In this document: positions 40,205 to 52,600 of the stretch, in pieces
How the letters are laid out: every line of letters starts with the position of its first letter
Position numbering within the stretch: position 1 is the stretch's first letter
Notes under the pieces: generated by a model
Database searches by the model: none
The model's input: only the letters and a program-made list of their open reading frames with translations
What the model was told of the DNA's origin: nothing
Program-made: the position numbers and the translations under genes
Assembly: GCA_963921185.1 (NCBI GenBank)
Contig: OY992533.1
Coordinates: forward strand, 103,889,490-103,953,489
DNA from: Dasysyrphus tricinctus
Lineage: Eukaryota > Arthropoda > Insecta > Diptera > Syrphidae
Direction of reading: 5' to 3'
DNA: 64,000 nucleotides

Positions 40205-40552
40205 CATTCACATTAGGGTCGGTCGTTCAAATATATGCTATCGTCTACATTTTGCAGTCGAATAAAAAAAAAACAACGTGATAAATATTTGAAACAAATA
40301 ATCGATGAAAAAAATGTTCTATTAGGCTGGTGCTTAAACATTTTTCTGCACTTTTCAACAGAAATTCCATCATAAGATACCTTAATAAAATAAAATTTGT
40401 TTGAAAAAAGCAAACAAAAAAATTGTGAGCCACCCTAATTGAATTTTTTTTTTCATCGATTATTTGCTTCAAATATTTACCACGTTGCTTTTTTTTTAAT
40501 TCCACTGGAAAATGTAGAAGACATAATATTTATGAACCACCCTGTAGTGAAA
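40205..40552. mobile_element. Palindromic MITE of about 350 bp
   Basis: Long inverted repeat. The left side reads cacattagggtcggtcgttc, ctacattttgcag and aacgtgataaatatttga. The right side gives the complements catcgattatttgcttcaaa, accacgttgc, ggaaaatgtag and gaaccaccctgtagtgaaag. It is interrupted in the middle by a second small element (40,322-40,438). Confidence 0.65.
40322..40438. mobile_element. Nested MITE of about 117 bp, mariner-type ends
   Basis: The ends ttaggctggtgcttaa and (reverse complement) ttagggtggctcacaa are inverted copies. TTAGGYTGGTGC resembles mariner TIRs. It sits in the loop of the larger palindrome at 40,205-40,552. Confidence 0.5.
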
Positions 40553-43125
40553 GTACTCATTTTAGCATTTTTTATGAAATGTAAACGTTTTACAAACTTT
40601 CTGTGTAGTAAAAACTCAATTTTGTGTTCGAATTTATGAACCACCCTATTGTGAAAGTACTCATTTTAGCATTTTTAATGGAATATACACGTTTTACAAA
40701 CCTTCTGTGTAGTTAAAACTCAATTTTTTTTCGAATTTATGAACCACCCTACTGTGAAAGTACTCATTTTAGCATTTTTTTATGAAATATACACGTTTTA
40801 CAAACTTTCTGTGTAGTTAAAAGTCAACTTTTTTTCGAATTTAGGTATGAATCACCCTATTGTGAAAGTACTCATTTTAGCATTTTTTTATGAAATATAC
40901 ACGTTTTACAAACTTTCTGTGTAATTAAAACTCATTTTTTTTTCGAATTTATGAACCACCCTACTGTGAAAGTACTCATTTTAGCATTTTTTTATGAAAT
41001 ATACACGTTTTACAAACTTTCTGTGTAATTAAAACTCTTTTTTTTTCGAATTTATGAACCACCCTACTGTGAAAGTATTCATTTTAGCATTTTTTTATGA
41101 AATATACACGTTTTACAAACTTTCTGTGTAGTTAAAAGTCAACTTTTTTTCGAATTTATGAATCACCCTATTGTGAAAGTACTCATTTTAGCATTTTTTT
41201 ATGAAATATACACGTTTTACAAACTTTCTGTGTAATTAAAACTCATTTTTTTCGAATTTATGAACCACCCTACTGTGAAAGTATTCATTTTAGCATTTTT
41301 TTTATGAAATATACACGTTTTACAAACTTTCTGTGTAATTAAAACTCAATTTTTTTTCGAATTTATGAACCACCCTACTGTGAAAGTACTCATTTTAGCA
41401 TTTTTTTATGAAATATACACGTTTTACAAACTTTCTGTGTAATTAAAACTCATTTTTTTTTCGAATTTATGAACCACCCTACTGTGAAAGTATTCATTTT
41501 AGCATTTTTTTTATGAAATATACACGTTTTACAAACTTTCTGTGTAATTAAAACTCAATTTTTTTTCGAATTTATGAACCACCCTACTGTGAAAGTACTC
41601 ATTTTAGCATTTTTTTATGAAATATACACGTTTTACAAACTTTCTGTGTAGTTAAAACTCATTTTTTTTTCGAATTTATGAACCACCCTACTGTGAAAGT
41701 ATTCATTTTAGCATTTTTTTTATGAAATATACACGTTTTACAAACTTTCTGTGTAATTAAAACTCATTTTTTTTCGAATTTATGAACCACCCTACTGTGA
41801 AAGTATTCATTTTAGCATTTTTTTTTATGAAATATACACGTTTTACAAACTTTCTGTGTAATTAAAACTCAATTTTTTTTCGAATTTATGAACCACCCTA
41901 CTGTGAAAGTACTCATTTTAGCATTTTTTTATGAAATATACACGTTTTACAAACTTTCTGTGTAGTTAAAAGTCAACTTTTTTTCGAATTTAGGTATGAA
42001 TCACCCTATTGTGAAAGTACTCATTTTAGCATTTTTTTATGAAATATACACGTTTTACAAACTTTCTGTGTAATTAAAACTCATTTTTTTTTCGAATTTA
42101 TGAACCACCCTACTGTGAAAGTATTCATTTTAGCATTTTTTTTATGAAATATACACGTTTTACAAACTTTCTGTGTAATTAAAACTCTTTTTTTTTTCGA
42201 ATTTATGAACCACCCTACTGTGAAAGTATTCATTTTAGCATTTTTTTTTATGAAATATACACGTTTTACAAACTTTCTGTGTAATTAAAACTCAATTTTT
42301 TTTCGAATTTATGAACCACCCTACTGTGAAAGTACTCATTTTAGCATTTTTTTATGAAATATACACGTTTTACAAACTTTCTGTGTAGTTAAAAGTCAAC
42401 TTTTTTTCGAATTTAGGTATGAATCACCCTATTGTGAAAGTACTCATTTTAGCATTTTTTTATGAAATATACACGTTTTACAAACTTTCTGTGTAATTAA
42501 AACTCATTTTTTTTTCGAATTTATGAACCACCCTACTGTGAAAGTATTCATTTTAGCATTTTTTTTATGAAATATACACGTTTTACAAACTTTCTGTGTA
42601 ATTAAAACTCATTTTTTTTCGAATTTATGAACCACCCTACTGTGAAAGTATTCATTTTAGCATTTTTTTTATGAAATATACACGTTTTACAAACTTTCTG
42701 TGTAATTAAAACTCATTTTTTTTTCGAATTTATGAACCACCCTACTGTGAAAGTATTCATTTTAGCATTTTTTTTATGAAATATACACGTTTTACAAACT
42801 TTCTGTGTAATTAAAACTCATTTTTTTTTTCGAATTTATGAACCACCCTACTGTGAAAGTATTCATTTTAGCATTTTTTTTATGAAATATACACGTTTTA
42901 CAAACTTTCTGTGTAATTAAAACTCATTTTTTTTCGAATTTATGAACCACCCTACTGTGAAAGTACTCATTTTAGCATTTTTTTATGAAATATACACGTT
43001 TTACAAACTTTCTGTGTAATTAAAACTCAATTTTTTCGAATTTATGAACCACCCTATTATGAAAGTACCTACTCATTTTAGCATTTTTAATGAAATATAC
43101 ACTTTTTACAAACTTTATGTAATTT
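40530..43125. repeat. 105-bp satellite array, about 25 copies
   Basis: Tandem unit of about 104-107 bp carrying gaaccaccctactgtgaaag, actcattttagcatttttt, gaaatatacacgttttacaa and ctttctgtgtaattaaaact, then a T-run and cgaattt. Length varies mainly in the T-runs. Variants such as taggtatgaatcaccctatt recur near 40,846, 41,990 and 42,414, so blocks of several units were duplicated together. The first unit continues directly from the right end of the MITE at 40,205-40,552, whose terminal word gaaccaccctgtagtgaaag is the core of the unit. Confidence 0.95.
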
Positions 43126-43140
43126 TTTTCTACACTATTA

Positions 43141-43484
43141 AGGGTATTCACTTTCTGGTGCAACAAGCCTAGTAAAATTGTAAAATTTTATTTTTTTACA
43201 ATCGATCGTGAACGCACTTCTTTTATCTATAGTTACACTATAGCAAACTCACAAAATTTCACAAACAAATATCAGCTTACAAAAAAACTGACATTTGGCA
43301 AGTTATCAAATACACAAGCGCTAACTTTACTATGGTGTATTTTTCTTTTACAATAGGGTTGGAGTATAGCAAAAGTGTAAGAATTTGACATTCAGTTTAT
43401 TTTATTGTTGTAGTGCAAGAAAGTGTTACACTTTTACACTTTTGCAATGATACAAGACCAGTTACATCGGATCGTGAATACCCC
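43141..43484. mobile_element. Non-autonomous element of about 344 bp with GGGTATTCAC ends
   Basis: The left end agggtattcac is matched by gtgaatacccct at the right (reverse complement aggggtattcac). The right copy continues gatccgatgtaactgg. Inside are several tttacac/gtgtaa words in both orientations. No coding capacity. Confidence 0.55.
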
Positions 43485-43716
43485 TATTGTTAGATAGCGA
43501 TTGTCAGATCGTCAGCGATAGTGATTGTCAGATTTGTAATAATTAGCTAATTGTCAGACAAATTTTCTGACAATTATTTAATTGTAAGTATGTTTTTCAC
43601 TGCAGATCTAACAATATTTTAAGATCTACAAATCGTGAACACTTAGCTTAAACAATTTTGCCGAAACTTGATTAGCGCCACCTATAACAGTGGGAGCACT
43701 TTAGTTGCTTGATTGA

Positions 43717-43973
43717 ACGAAAGAATTTCTTTCGTTGAATGATGTAGCCGGCAAAAGGACGCCAAGCATTAAGCCATTCAAAGTTAAAGTGTGAAAGTGT
43801 GAAGAAGTGGAAGATACCTGACCCGAACCTACAACTGCAGAAATAATGTAAGTAGAAATAAAAAGCAAGTTTTAAATTCGATTTGAAATTATTAAAAAAA
43901 GAGTATTTAATTGATAATAATTTTGTTTTTACTGCAGCCTACGTTATTAATTAATGTATAAAGGCATACGTGT
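43717..43973 (+). promoter_or_regulatory. Candidate first non-coding exon of the transposase gene, copy 1
   Basis: Contains the palindrome gaaagaatttctttc, a stretch agttaaagtgtgaaagtgtg, and then aactgcagaaataat followed by a consensus splice donor GTAAGT at 43,848. About 85 bases later comes a T-rich tract ending in actgcag, a plausible acceptor. A second copy lies at 45,873-46,128. I infer a 5' untranslated exon upstream of the transposase; there is no TATA box I would defend. Confidence 0.4.
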
Positions 43974-43974
43974 T

Positions 43975-44830
43975 CGTTTGCCTCAACGCCGCCGCCACCG
44001 CCGCCACAGCCGCCATCACGTGCCGTTGCTTTGTCTCCAGAACTTTATGTGAGTACCCCTAATGCATTTATTAACGTTTTAAACATTTTAAAATTATTAA
44101 TAATAAGAGTATTCTTGCCAAGACGTAAAAGTAGTAAATTTTCGGCACAAATTTTGATAGATTCACGCAGTTTACAAATGTTACAACGTTGTCGCCTTTG
44201 CATGAATACCCTTATCTAATAGTATTAAACGTTTAGAGAATCTTTCATTTTGTTAAAAAAAAAAACATATAATACCTACATGCAGTGCCACCACCTTATT
44301 GGTGCCACCACTGTCGTCGCCACAAAAATTAAAGAATGTCTGCCATCACCTTCTTATATGGTGGCATTAAGAAGATTTCTTCGTTTGCCTCAATACATCG
44401 CCGCCACAGCCCCCATTACGTAATTGCTAGTTCCCAGAACTAAAGCCATTTTTTGCGTTTTCAATCGTGCCGCCGGCCCACGCCGACATCACGATAGACG
44501 TTGGCTGCTCCAAAATATTATGTCAGTACTTCCAAAATTTATTTAGTTGAAAATCTTTCATTTTGTTTTGTTTCTAAAACAAAACATTTTCTACGTCATA
44601 TATGTACTCATAGTAGAAAATCTCTCATTTTGCTTTGTTTCTAAAATAAAACTTTTTATACATTATGTAGTGCTCTTTCAACACGTTGCTGCTGCTCCAC
44701 TGTCATCGCCACCGTCACCAAATAATTAAAAGGCGCTGCCACTTTCTGTTCCTGAGTTGGCTATACCTTCTTGCTGCCATCAATCACGTTCCTGCCACCA
44801 TCACTTGGCTGTTTCCAAAACAAGGTATGT
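43975..44830 (+). other. Repeated short exon-like modules rich in GCC/CAC triplets
   Basis: GC-rich blocks (gccgccgccaccgccgccac near 43,988; catcgccgccacagccccca near 44,397; tgctgctgctccactgtcat near 44,686) alternate with the AT-rich word gaaaatctttcattttg (near 44,235, 44,550 and 44,610). Some blocks are flanked by acceptor-like CAG or TAG and donor-like GTGAGT. They could be alternative 5' untranslated exons produced by tandem duplication. No start codon links them to the transposase frame. Confidence 0.35.
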
Positions 44831-44898
44831 ACTTTCTTTTAACTAGAATCACTGTCTTGAATCATTTTCATTGACATTTTGAAAACTTTTTTCATTAA

Positions 44899-46556
44899 CC
44901 CTCTACCGCACCCAAAGTCAAGTAAAAATTACATTTGAACACATTAACTTTTTAAGACTTATTCATAATTTATCTTGAAACTATCCAAAATAACTATTTT
45001 AAGTTTTTTAAATTTCTTTTTGTCCTTCGACTACCGGCAGAGGGTTACCAAAAATTGAATAGGATCTAGATTTTTATTTTTTTTTTTTATTATTGAGAGT
45101 TTCATACACCGAAGAATGAAACTAAGATCACCCTCTGGAATCATATTCATACAAATTTTGCTTTTTATCATTAATTGCGATTAAATGAAACTGGGATCAC
45201 ATACTAGAATCATTTTCATTAACATTTTGAAACTTTTTGCTTCTTTTACATTAACCCTCTACCGCAACTGAAGTCAAGTAAGAATTTCATTTGAAAAAAT
45301 TAACTTTTAAAGACTTTTTTTTCATAATCTATCTTAAAACAAACCAAAATATCTATTTTAAGATTTTTTATATTACTTTTTCTCTTTTGACTACATCATT
45401 TCCGGTAGAGGGTTACCAAAATTTGAACAGGATCTAGATTTTTGTTTTTTTTTTTACTATTGAGAGTCTTATATACCGAAGAATGAAACTAGAATCACTA
45501 TCTCAATCATATTGGTAAACATTTTGATTTTTGTCATTAATTGCGAATAAATGAATCTAGGATCACATTCTAGAATCATTTTCATTAACATTTTGAAAAC
45601 TTTTTGCTTTTTTTACATTAACCCTCTACCGCAAACGAAGTCAAGTAAGGATTTCATTTGAAAAAATTAACTTTTAAAGACTTTTTTTTCATAATCTATC
45701 TTAAAACAAACCAAAATATCTATTTTAAGATTTTTTTAAATTTCTTTTTCTCATTTGACTACATCATTTCCGGTAGAGGGTTACCAACATTTGAATAGGA
45801 TCTTGATTTTTGTTATTTTTTTTAATTATTGAGAGTTTCATACAGCGAAGAATGAAACTAGGATCACTGTCTAAGAAAGAATTTCTTTCGCTGCATGATG
45901 TAGCTAGCAAAAGCTCTCCAAGCCAATCAAAGTTAAAGTGTGAAAGTGTGAAAGAAGTGGAAGCTACCTGACCTGAACCTACAACTGCAGAAATATTTAC
46001 ATACATAAGTAGGAATAAAAAGCTAGTTTTAAATTCGATTTGAATCTATTAAAAAAAGAGTATTTAATTGATAATAATTTTGTTTTTACTGCAGTATACG
46101 TTATTAATTAATGAATGGTGGCATACTTGTCTATTATCCCTCTACCGCAACCGAAGTCATGGAAGAATTTCATTTGAACACATTAACTTTTAAAGACTTT
46201 TTTTTCATAATCTATCTTAAAACAAACCAAAGTAACTATTTTAAGATTTTTTTTAATTTCTTTTTCTCTTTTGACTACATAATTTCCGGTAGAGGGCTAC
46301 CAACATTTGAATAGGATCTAGATTTTTTTTTTTTTTAGTATAATTGAGAGTTTCATACACCGAAGGATCAAACTTAAATCACTGTCTAGAACCATTTTCA
46401 TAATCAGTTTGAAAACTTTTAGCCTTTTTTCCATTCACCCTCTACCGCAACTGAAGTAGAGTCAGAATTACATTTGAACAAATAATATTTTTGAACTTTT
46501 TTCATAATCTATCATAAAACAATCCAAAATAACTATTTAAAGTTTGCGGTACCGGG
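44899..46556. repeat. Five copies of a 146-160 bp palindromic-end unit (TTAA-CCCTCTACCG)
   Basis: Units at 44,899-45,044, 45,255-45,412, 45,622-45,780, 46,138-46,296 and a worn one at about 46,438-46,556. Each starts CCCTCTACCGCA (preceded by TTAA in the first three) and ends CCGGTAGAGGG or a variant. The first three sit in a larger tandem repeat of about 360 bp that also carries gagagtttcatacaccgaag. TTAA next to CCC ends resembles piggyBac-type MITEs, although the right flank is TTAC rather than TTAA. Confidence 0.7.
45873..46128 (+). repeat. Second copy of the candidate 5' exon
   Basis: Repeats 43,717-43,973 closely (gaaagaatttctttcgctgc, agttaaagtgtgaaagtgtg, ctgacctgaacctacaactg). The GTAAGT donor of copy 1 is here disrupted by a small insertion (atttacatacataagt). 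The two copies are 2.16 kb apart, with the CCCTCTACCG units between them. Confidence 0.8.
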
Positions 46557-46886
46557 CTAACAAAATTTGAATAGGATCATTCTTTAAAAACTTTTGGGTT
46601 TATTTTTTTAGTTTTATTTTGGGTTTATTAAGAGTTTCATATATCTAATTCCGAAACAAGCAAGTATGACAAACACTTTTATTGTCAAAAGGTAGCTTCG
46701 CTTTTTATGAATTTTTTTGAAAAAATATTGAAATTTTATTATTGAAAGCAGTAATGCTTCAATTAATTAGTTTGTGGTTTTTTTTTTTATTTTTAGGACT
46801 TTGTTCTCATCCGCTACTTTGTCTACTCCGTCAGCAGGTTCACAAGTTGTTATTTAAAAGTTATCAGAAGTAGAGTTAGTAAGAAA

Positions 46887-49370
46887 ATGATTTGTTTCAT
46901 CTGTAAAGAAAAGATAATGTCTATGAACGCGTTTATAGAACATTTAAAAAAAATCCATGATCTAAGTACATATAGCACTTTTAGATGTATGGAAAACTGT
47001 TGTACGCAAGCTTTTCAAAATTTAGGAAGTTTTAAAAAACATTTAAATAGAAAACATGTTCAGACCTTAGCACAACCCATAAATGTGACTAGTTTTAGCT
47101 CTCATCAAGAAAATACAAATCAGAATATGTTTTTTGAAAGGGGTGTGACACTTGATAGTTTTCAAAACGGCTCGCTAGCATGCGAAAGTAAGATTCCAGA
47201 AGTAAAGAAATTCAATGTTGAAGACAGCCTTAATGAACTATTTACATCTGCGACTGGGTTTGTTTTAAAATTACATGATAACAATAGTTTTTCAAGAAAA
47301 ATTATTGTAGAAATTCAAGAGGACATAAAAAAATTTATTTTGAATCCTATTGTTGAATTGTTTAAATCATTTTCAAATGAACACCTGGCAAACAAAAGCA
47401 TAGAAGTCCATAACGAATTTCTGAGTCTTATATCAAAGTGTCGTAACCCTTTCAATTACTGCAATACTGAATACAAACTTTTTAACTGGCTACAAAAAAA
47501 AAACTTTTTAGGAAGCTTACAGGAATTTACAGTAAATAATGAAATCGATGAAGTTTTTCGAAACGGTAACCTAACGTATGACGAAAAAAACATTAAGGGT
47601 GTTTTAATGCCATTGAAGTTTCAATTCCAAAAATTTTTTGAGAGCGGTGACATTTTCCAAAAAACTATTCTTCATATGCAAAATTTAAGTGAAGAAAACA
47701 AAATTTCAAGTTTTATTCAAGCTGACCTTTGGAAACAAAAGAGTAATTTGTACCCGGGAAAAATAATTATCCCATATTTTCTATACACTGATGATTTTGA
47801 AATCAATAATCCATTAAGTTCTCATGCGGGAGTGCATTCAATATGTAATATTTATTATACTTTTCCCTGCCTCCCGTGGAAAGAATCAAAGTTAGATAAT
47901 GTTTTTTAAAGCAGGAATCATAAAATCAAAGGATTTAAAGTCGTTTGGAAATGAAAAATGTTTTCAAACTTTGATACAAGAGCTTAAAAGTCTTGAAGTT
48001 GATGGGATTGATATTAACATTAAGGGTCAAGATAAAAAAAAAGTTTATTTTGTTTTGGGGATTGTGTTAGGAGATAATTTGGGTTTGAATACAATTTTAG
48101 ATTTCAATAGATCATTTTCAGCTAATTCTTATTGTAGGTTTTGTAAAGTCAATAAATCTGAAGCGCAGACGTTATCACTTGAACGAGGCGATTTATTAAG
48201 AAACCGTTTTAACTATGAAAATGATGTTCTTCTAAACAATTCTTCTGAAACTGGTATACAAAAATATTCCCAATTAAATGAAATACCATCGTTTCATGTT
48301 GTAGAAAATTATTGCGTGGATCTCATATGCACGACTTATTTGAAGGTGTTTGTCATTACGACGTCTGCCATATCATAAAATATTTTATCTATACAGCTTC
48401 TTATTTTACTTTGGAAACCTTTAATTTAAGAAAACAAACTTTTCAATACGGTCCAGTAGAGATTGATAATATGTCAGGTGAAATAAAAGCTCATCATTTA
48501 AAAAACAAACATTTAAAAATGACAGCAAGAGAAATGATGACTTTCATATCATTTATTCAGATAATGGTTGGAGATTTAGTTCCACATGATGATGAGGTAT
48601 GGAAATTTCTTCTCAACTTAATTGAAATAATTGATATGCTGCTTTCTTTTGAAATTTGTGATGACAGCATATCAATGTTGAGAATGAAAATTGAAATTCA
48701 CAACATGGATTATGTTCGTCTTTTTAATGACACGCTGAAACCAAAACATCATAATTTGACTCATTATCCTACTGTTCTGAAACAATCAGGACCCATTCGG
48801 AACTTTTGGTGTTTTAAATTTGAAGCAAAGCACAAAGAATTTAAGCTTTATTCTCATGCGATTACGTCTCGTAAAAATATTTGTTTGACCTTAGCAAAAA
48901 AATATCAGCTAAAAACCGCATTTAAGTTATTTGATACCATAGATCACCTTCACAACTATTTTTTCTTCTATGAAACAAATAAAAAAGAAAGTAATTTTAG
49001 AAGTCTTGTATCAGAAATTTTAAAAGCACCTAACGTGGACATAGAGTTTTACTCTAAAGCTGAAATCCAAGGTTACAAATACCAAATAAAATTTTATATA
49101 GCCCAGTTCAAATCAGATGTGGAATTGTATGTTATAGTAGACATTATTCTTTTAAGAAAAAAAACAGTTTTATTGTTTTGCCAAAAGGTTAACAAAATCC
49201 AATACAATCCGCATTTATTATCTTTTGAAATCGACGAAAACCAGTTAGGGGGATTTTCAGTTATATCTTTAAAAGATCTTATTGGACCACCAATAACTTT
49301 AATAAAAACTGCTCAAGGTAAAACTGTTCTACGTGTGAAGGAATATTTTGTTTCAAACTATCAGATTTGA
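46887..49370 (+). pseudogene. CACTA/EnSpm-like (CMC) transposase with zinc fingers, two frameshifts
   Basis: Three overlapping ORFs form one protein of about 825 residues: 46,887-47,903, about 47,904-48,324 and 48,327-49,370. The start is the first ATG after an acceptor at 46,796 (ttttag). Residues 3-24 (C3, C6, H19, H24) and 34-57 form two C2H2 zinc fingers, likely for DNA binding. Later come ILGDNLGLN (candidate first catalytic Asp), a CRFC knuckle, MHDLFEGV (second Asp, the D-x-x-H-like block of CMC enzymes), KPKHHNLTHYP and FEAKHKEF (candidate catalytic Glu), then RKNICLTLAKKYQL. Break 1 is at 47,898-47,903: one T too many in a six-T run. Break 2 is near 48,325: an extra AT before ATGCAC. 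Flanking homology continues across both breaks, so these look like small indels rather than introns. The family call rests on recollection of motif order. Confidence 0.75.
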
Positions 49371-49479
49371 ACATTTAGCTTGCATCGATGAGTCATTATT
49401 TTCTTTCCATTAATGAAATTGTTATTAGTTACAATCATGAGATAGTTATAGACTTACAAAGACTTAAAATAACTTGCAA

Positions 49480-49485
49480 AATAAA
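49480..49485 (+). terminator. Poly(A) signal of the transposase gene
   Basis: AATAAA 110 bases after the transposase stop codon and about 136 bases before the ATG of the next gene, leaving a very short intergenic space. Confidence 0.6.
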
Positions 49486-49620
49486 GCAATGACATTACAG
49501 ATGATTCAAAAATTTACATATTAACTCAACTTTCAATGATACAAACCAAATATAACAATTAGGGAAAACTTTACACTTAAAAAATTTCGTTAAACAATGC
49601 AGTAGTTTCAATCTTCGCAA

Positions 49621-52600
49621 ATGGCATCACCGCCACCGCAGCTCGATAGAACTGACGAGGAAGATTCCGATGAGGATGTTGTTGAGGATTGTATTACAAA
49701 ATCATTAGAAGTGCAAGTATTATCAGAGATGGAATTGGACTCCATTTTAACAAACTACCAGACAGTAAATGTAGTAGACTTTAATCCGGATGATGAGCTA
49801 ACAAATTTATTACAAAATTGGGGCCACTTAGATTTGTTGGATCATTTTAAAAGTAAGTTAAGACATGGTATGCTAACTAATTTTGCCGAAAAATTTACCT
49901 TAAATATTTTATCTCCATTTTATTTAATAATATACTAGTTATGATTTAATCAAATATAATAATTTTTTGATGGATAAACTTGACCTAAATTAGCTATCGT
50001 TTTTAAGAGTATTCCGGAGTGAACAAAACCAGTCATTTACTACCTTTTTTTTGCATGTACATATGTTTAAGACCGGTTTTTTCACTTTCATCAGATACTT
50101 TGATTTATAAAACTTTGTATTTTCACTAATTGGTCATTTCTAGTACCTTACTGATTTTAAGTTATGTCAAAAGTGCCTTTAAAGTTAAAAATTTTAATAT
50201 CAAATGATACAATAATGATTAAATTACAATTAATACAAATCGTGAATAAAAAATTGAATTTATATCAACTAAAAAAAAATTGTCAAAAAAATACTGTTAG
50301 GTATAAAAATTGACTGTCAAAATTGCTTTTTTTTTAATTTACAAGCATTTTTATTTTGTATTATTAAAATTTTTATTAGGTACAAAATTAAAAATGTTCT
50401 TCAATAGTTTTTAAACAAAAATATAAAATTTTAAAGGTGCTTTTTTTAAGTAAACTAAAAGACAAATGAAAATTCTTATCTTAAAGATTTTTCACTTGAT
50501 TATATCCCATCGCAAAGCGAAGCTATTGCAATTGAACTAATATATTAGACTATATATAAATTCCACCCATATTTTCATGCCAACTTTGCTAAAGATCAAG
50601 ATATTTAATTTAACTCTTTCAGAGGAACAGATAAATGTTGAGGTTTTGAAAAATATTGAGTGTCACCACCTAACACAAATTATGAAACCATTTTCGTATG
50701 GAAAACTGATTTTGTTTGAGGCAAAATTAAGAGAGTGGCGAAACACACTTGAAAAGCCCCTTTTAATGTATGTCAATGCAAGATTGAATCCACTTCCTAA
50801 CTCCCAATGTTCATCTGATGCATCCTCCTCTTACGTATCGACACAAAATTGTATAAGTTCTCCAAGTACGCCAAAATCATCTAAATCAGAAAATTCATCA
50901 AACTCAACATCTTTGGCAGAAATTTTAAACAATAACCCCAAAGCTTTGGCAATAGCTGAAAGCTATGAAAAGTCGAAAAAATTCAGAGAACACGAAAGGA
51001 AACAACTGATTAATGCAATAGCCCTTTATTTCGACCAGAATAAAATCCATTTGGATTTACATTCAAGTTACAAAATTGAAAAGGAGATTATAGAAAGATT
51101 CCCGACTGAAAAACTGGTAAACATTATACTTATATATACCTGTGTGCAAAATGATAGCAGTGCTTTAGCTTTTAACTGATAACCTTAACATTAAAATTAA
51201 AGATGGCATTTGGTTTTTTAAATTATTAACTGGGCTTAAATTATTCTTTAGTTAGTACAAATAAGAAAACTTAAAAAAAAACATGATTTCAAAAACTAAT
51301 CTTCAATAAATATTCAAAACTTTAAGACAAAAACTTAAAAAATTGATTTTCGTCTTAAATTTAAATGAAATATTCATAAGAATACTTTGTTTTCATCGTG
51401 TGACCTTTCTTGACAAGGAAAGCAGCAAACCCTGACATAGAATCAACAATAAGCTACGCATGCATCTTTCTTGCGGATTGTTTTTATATATTTTTCACAC
51501 TGCGCTCCCCAATCCAACTAAACTTGTCAGTTTTTCCTTTAACGTGCTAGCTTTAATTATCGGCCCAAAAGTTTTCGATATCATTACGGTTCGAAGATCT
51601 AACAGGAACTGTTATTTTGGTTAGTCTCAAACCAATTTTTTACTAGTCTGCTTGCATTTTTAGTGTCATTATCCTTTTGAAACGTCCAATTAAGTGGTAT
51701 ATTCCATTTAGCATAAAAAAGCATGACAGTCTGTTGATGTCAATGTAAATGTTTTCATTGATTTTATCTTAGTCTTAAATAAAAGATCTGTTCCGTAGTA
51801 TGAAAAACAACTCCAAACATTGATTTTGTCTCCTCCATGTTAAACGCTTCTTGTAATAAAGCGTGAGTTGCATTCAGCGTTTTAGTATACTATCTTCTAT
51901 CAATTGGATTGAAGAGAACAACCTTCAATTCAGCTGACCACAAAATTCTTCACCATTCCATTTCTGACAGTTTCTTTGTTTGTTTTAGGAAACAGTGCTA
52001 TTTTTTGCACACAGGTGTACAATCAGAATACAGATAATTTATATTAAATTTCTAAACTTTTGTAGGAATATTATCGAACATGCAAAAGGGGTAAAATTTA
52101 CAACAAGTTTTGCAATATTAAATCCTCTTTAAAACCAAATTCAAGTACTTCTCAATTCCCTTCGATGAACGTAGACGACGCAGAGCAAAATGAAGAAGAA
52201 ACTCCGAGTTCAGAAAGAGGTACTTTATTTTTATAAAGACATTGAATTTACTCAGAAGATAAATCTAGGAACACTGATTTCCATAGGTTGGTTCAGAAAC
52301 TTTCAGTTACGAAAAAACGAAAATAGTTTTCTAAAATTATCACAGTAAACATTTGCCTTAATTGATTTTGTTCCACTCCAAACTTGTTTGTTTCCGAAAA
52401 TTAAATTTTGCTTATGTTGTATGCTGCTTGTGTAAGTGCCTTCGGCTCAAACTTAACTGTCAAGTTTTTTTCAATACTATTCTATTCAAAGTGGGTCGGA
52501 AACATGTTACCAGATATACGATCAAGGACTCGCAGAACGCTTTTATTTGGATAGCGAGTACAATTCAGTCCATTGAGGACCACATCGATTTCCTCAACAA

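Noticed and set aside
40530..43125. CRISPR-like or centromeric array
   Set aside because: The units are contiguous with no variable spacers, the sequence is eukaryotic, and the array is confined within the 22.9-kb element next to a MITE end.
49853..49938. Transposon SAM gene ending at 49,938 as a 105-residue single-exon protein
   Set aside because: The SAM domain is cut in half there; a consensus GTAAGT donor at 49,853 and an in-phase acceptor at 50,622 restore the domain.
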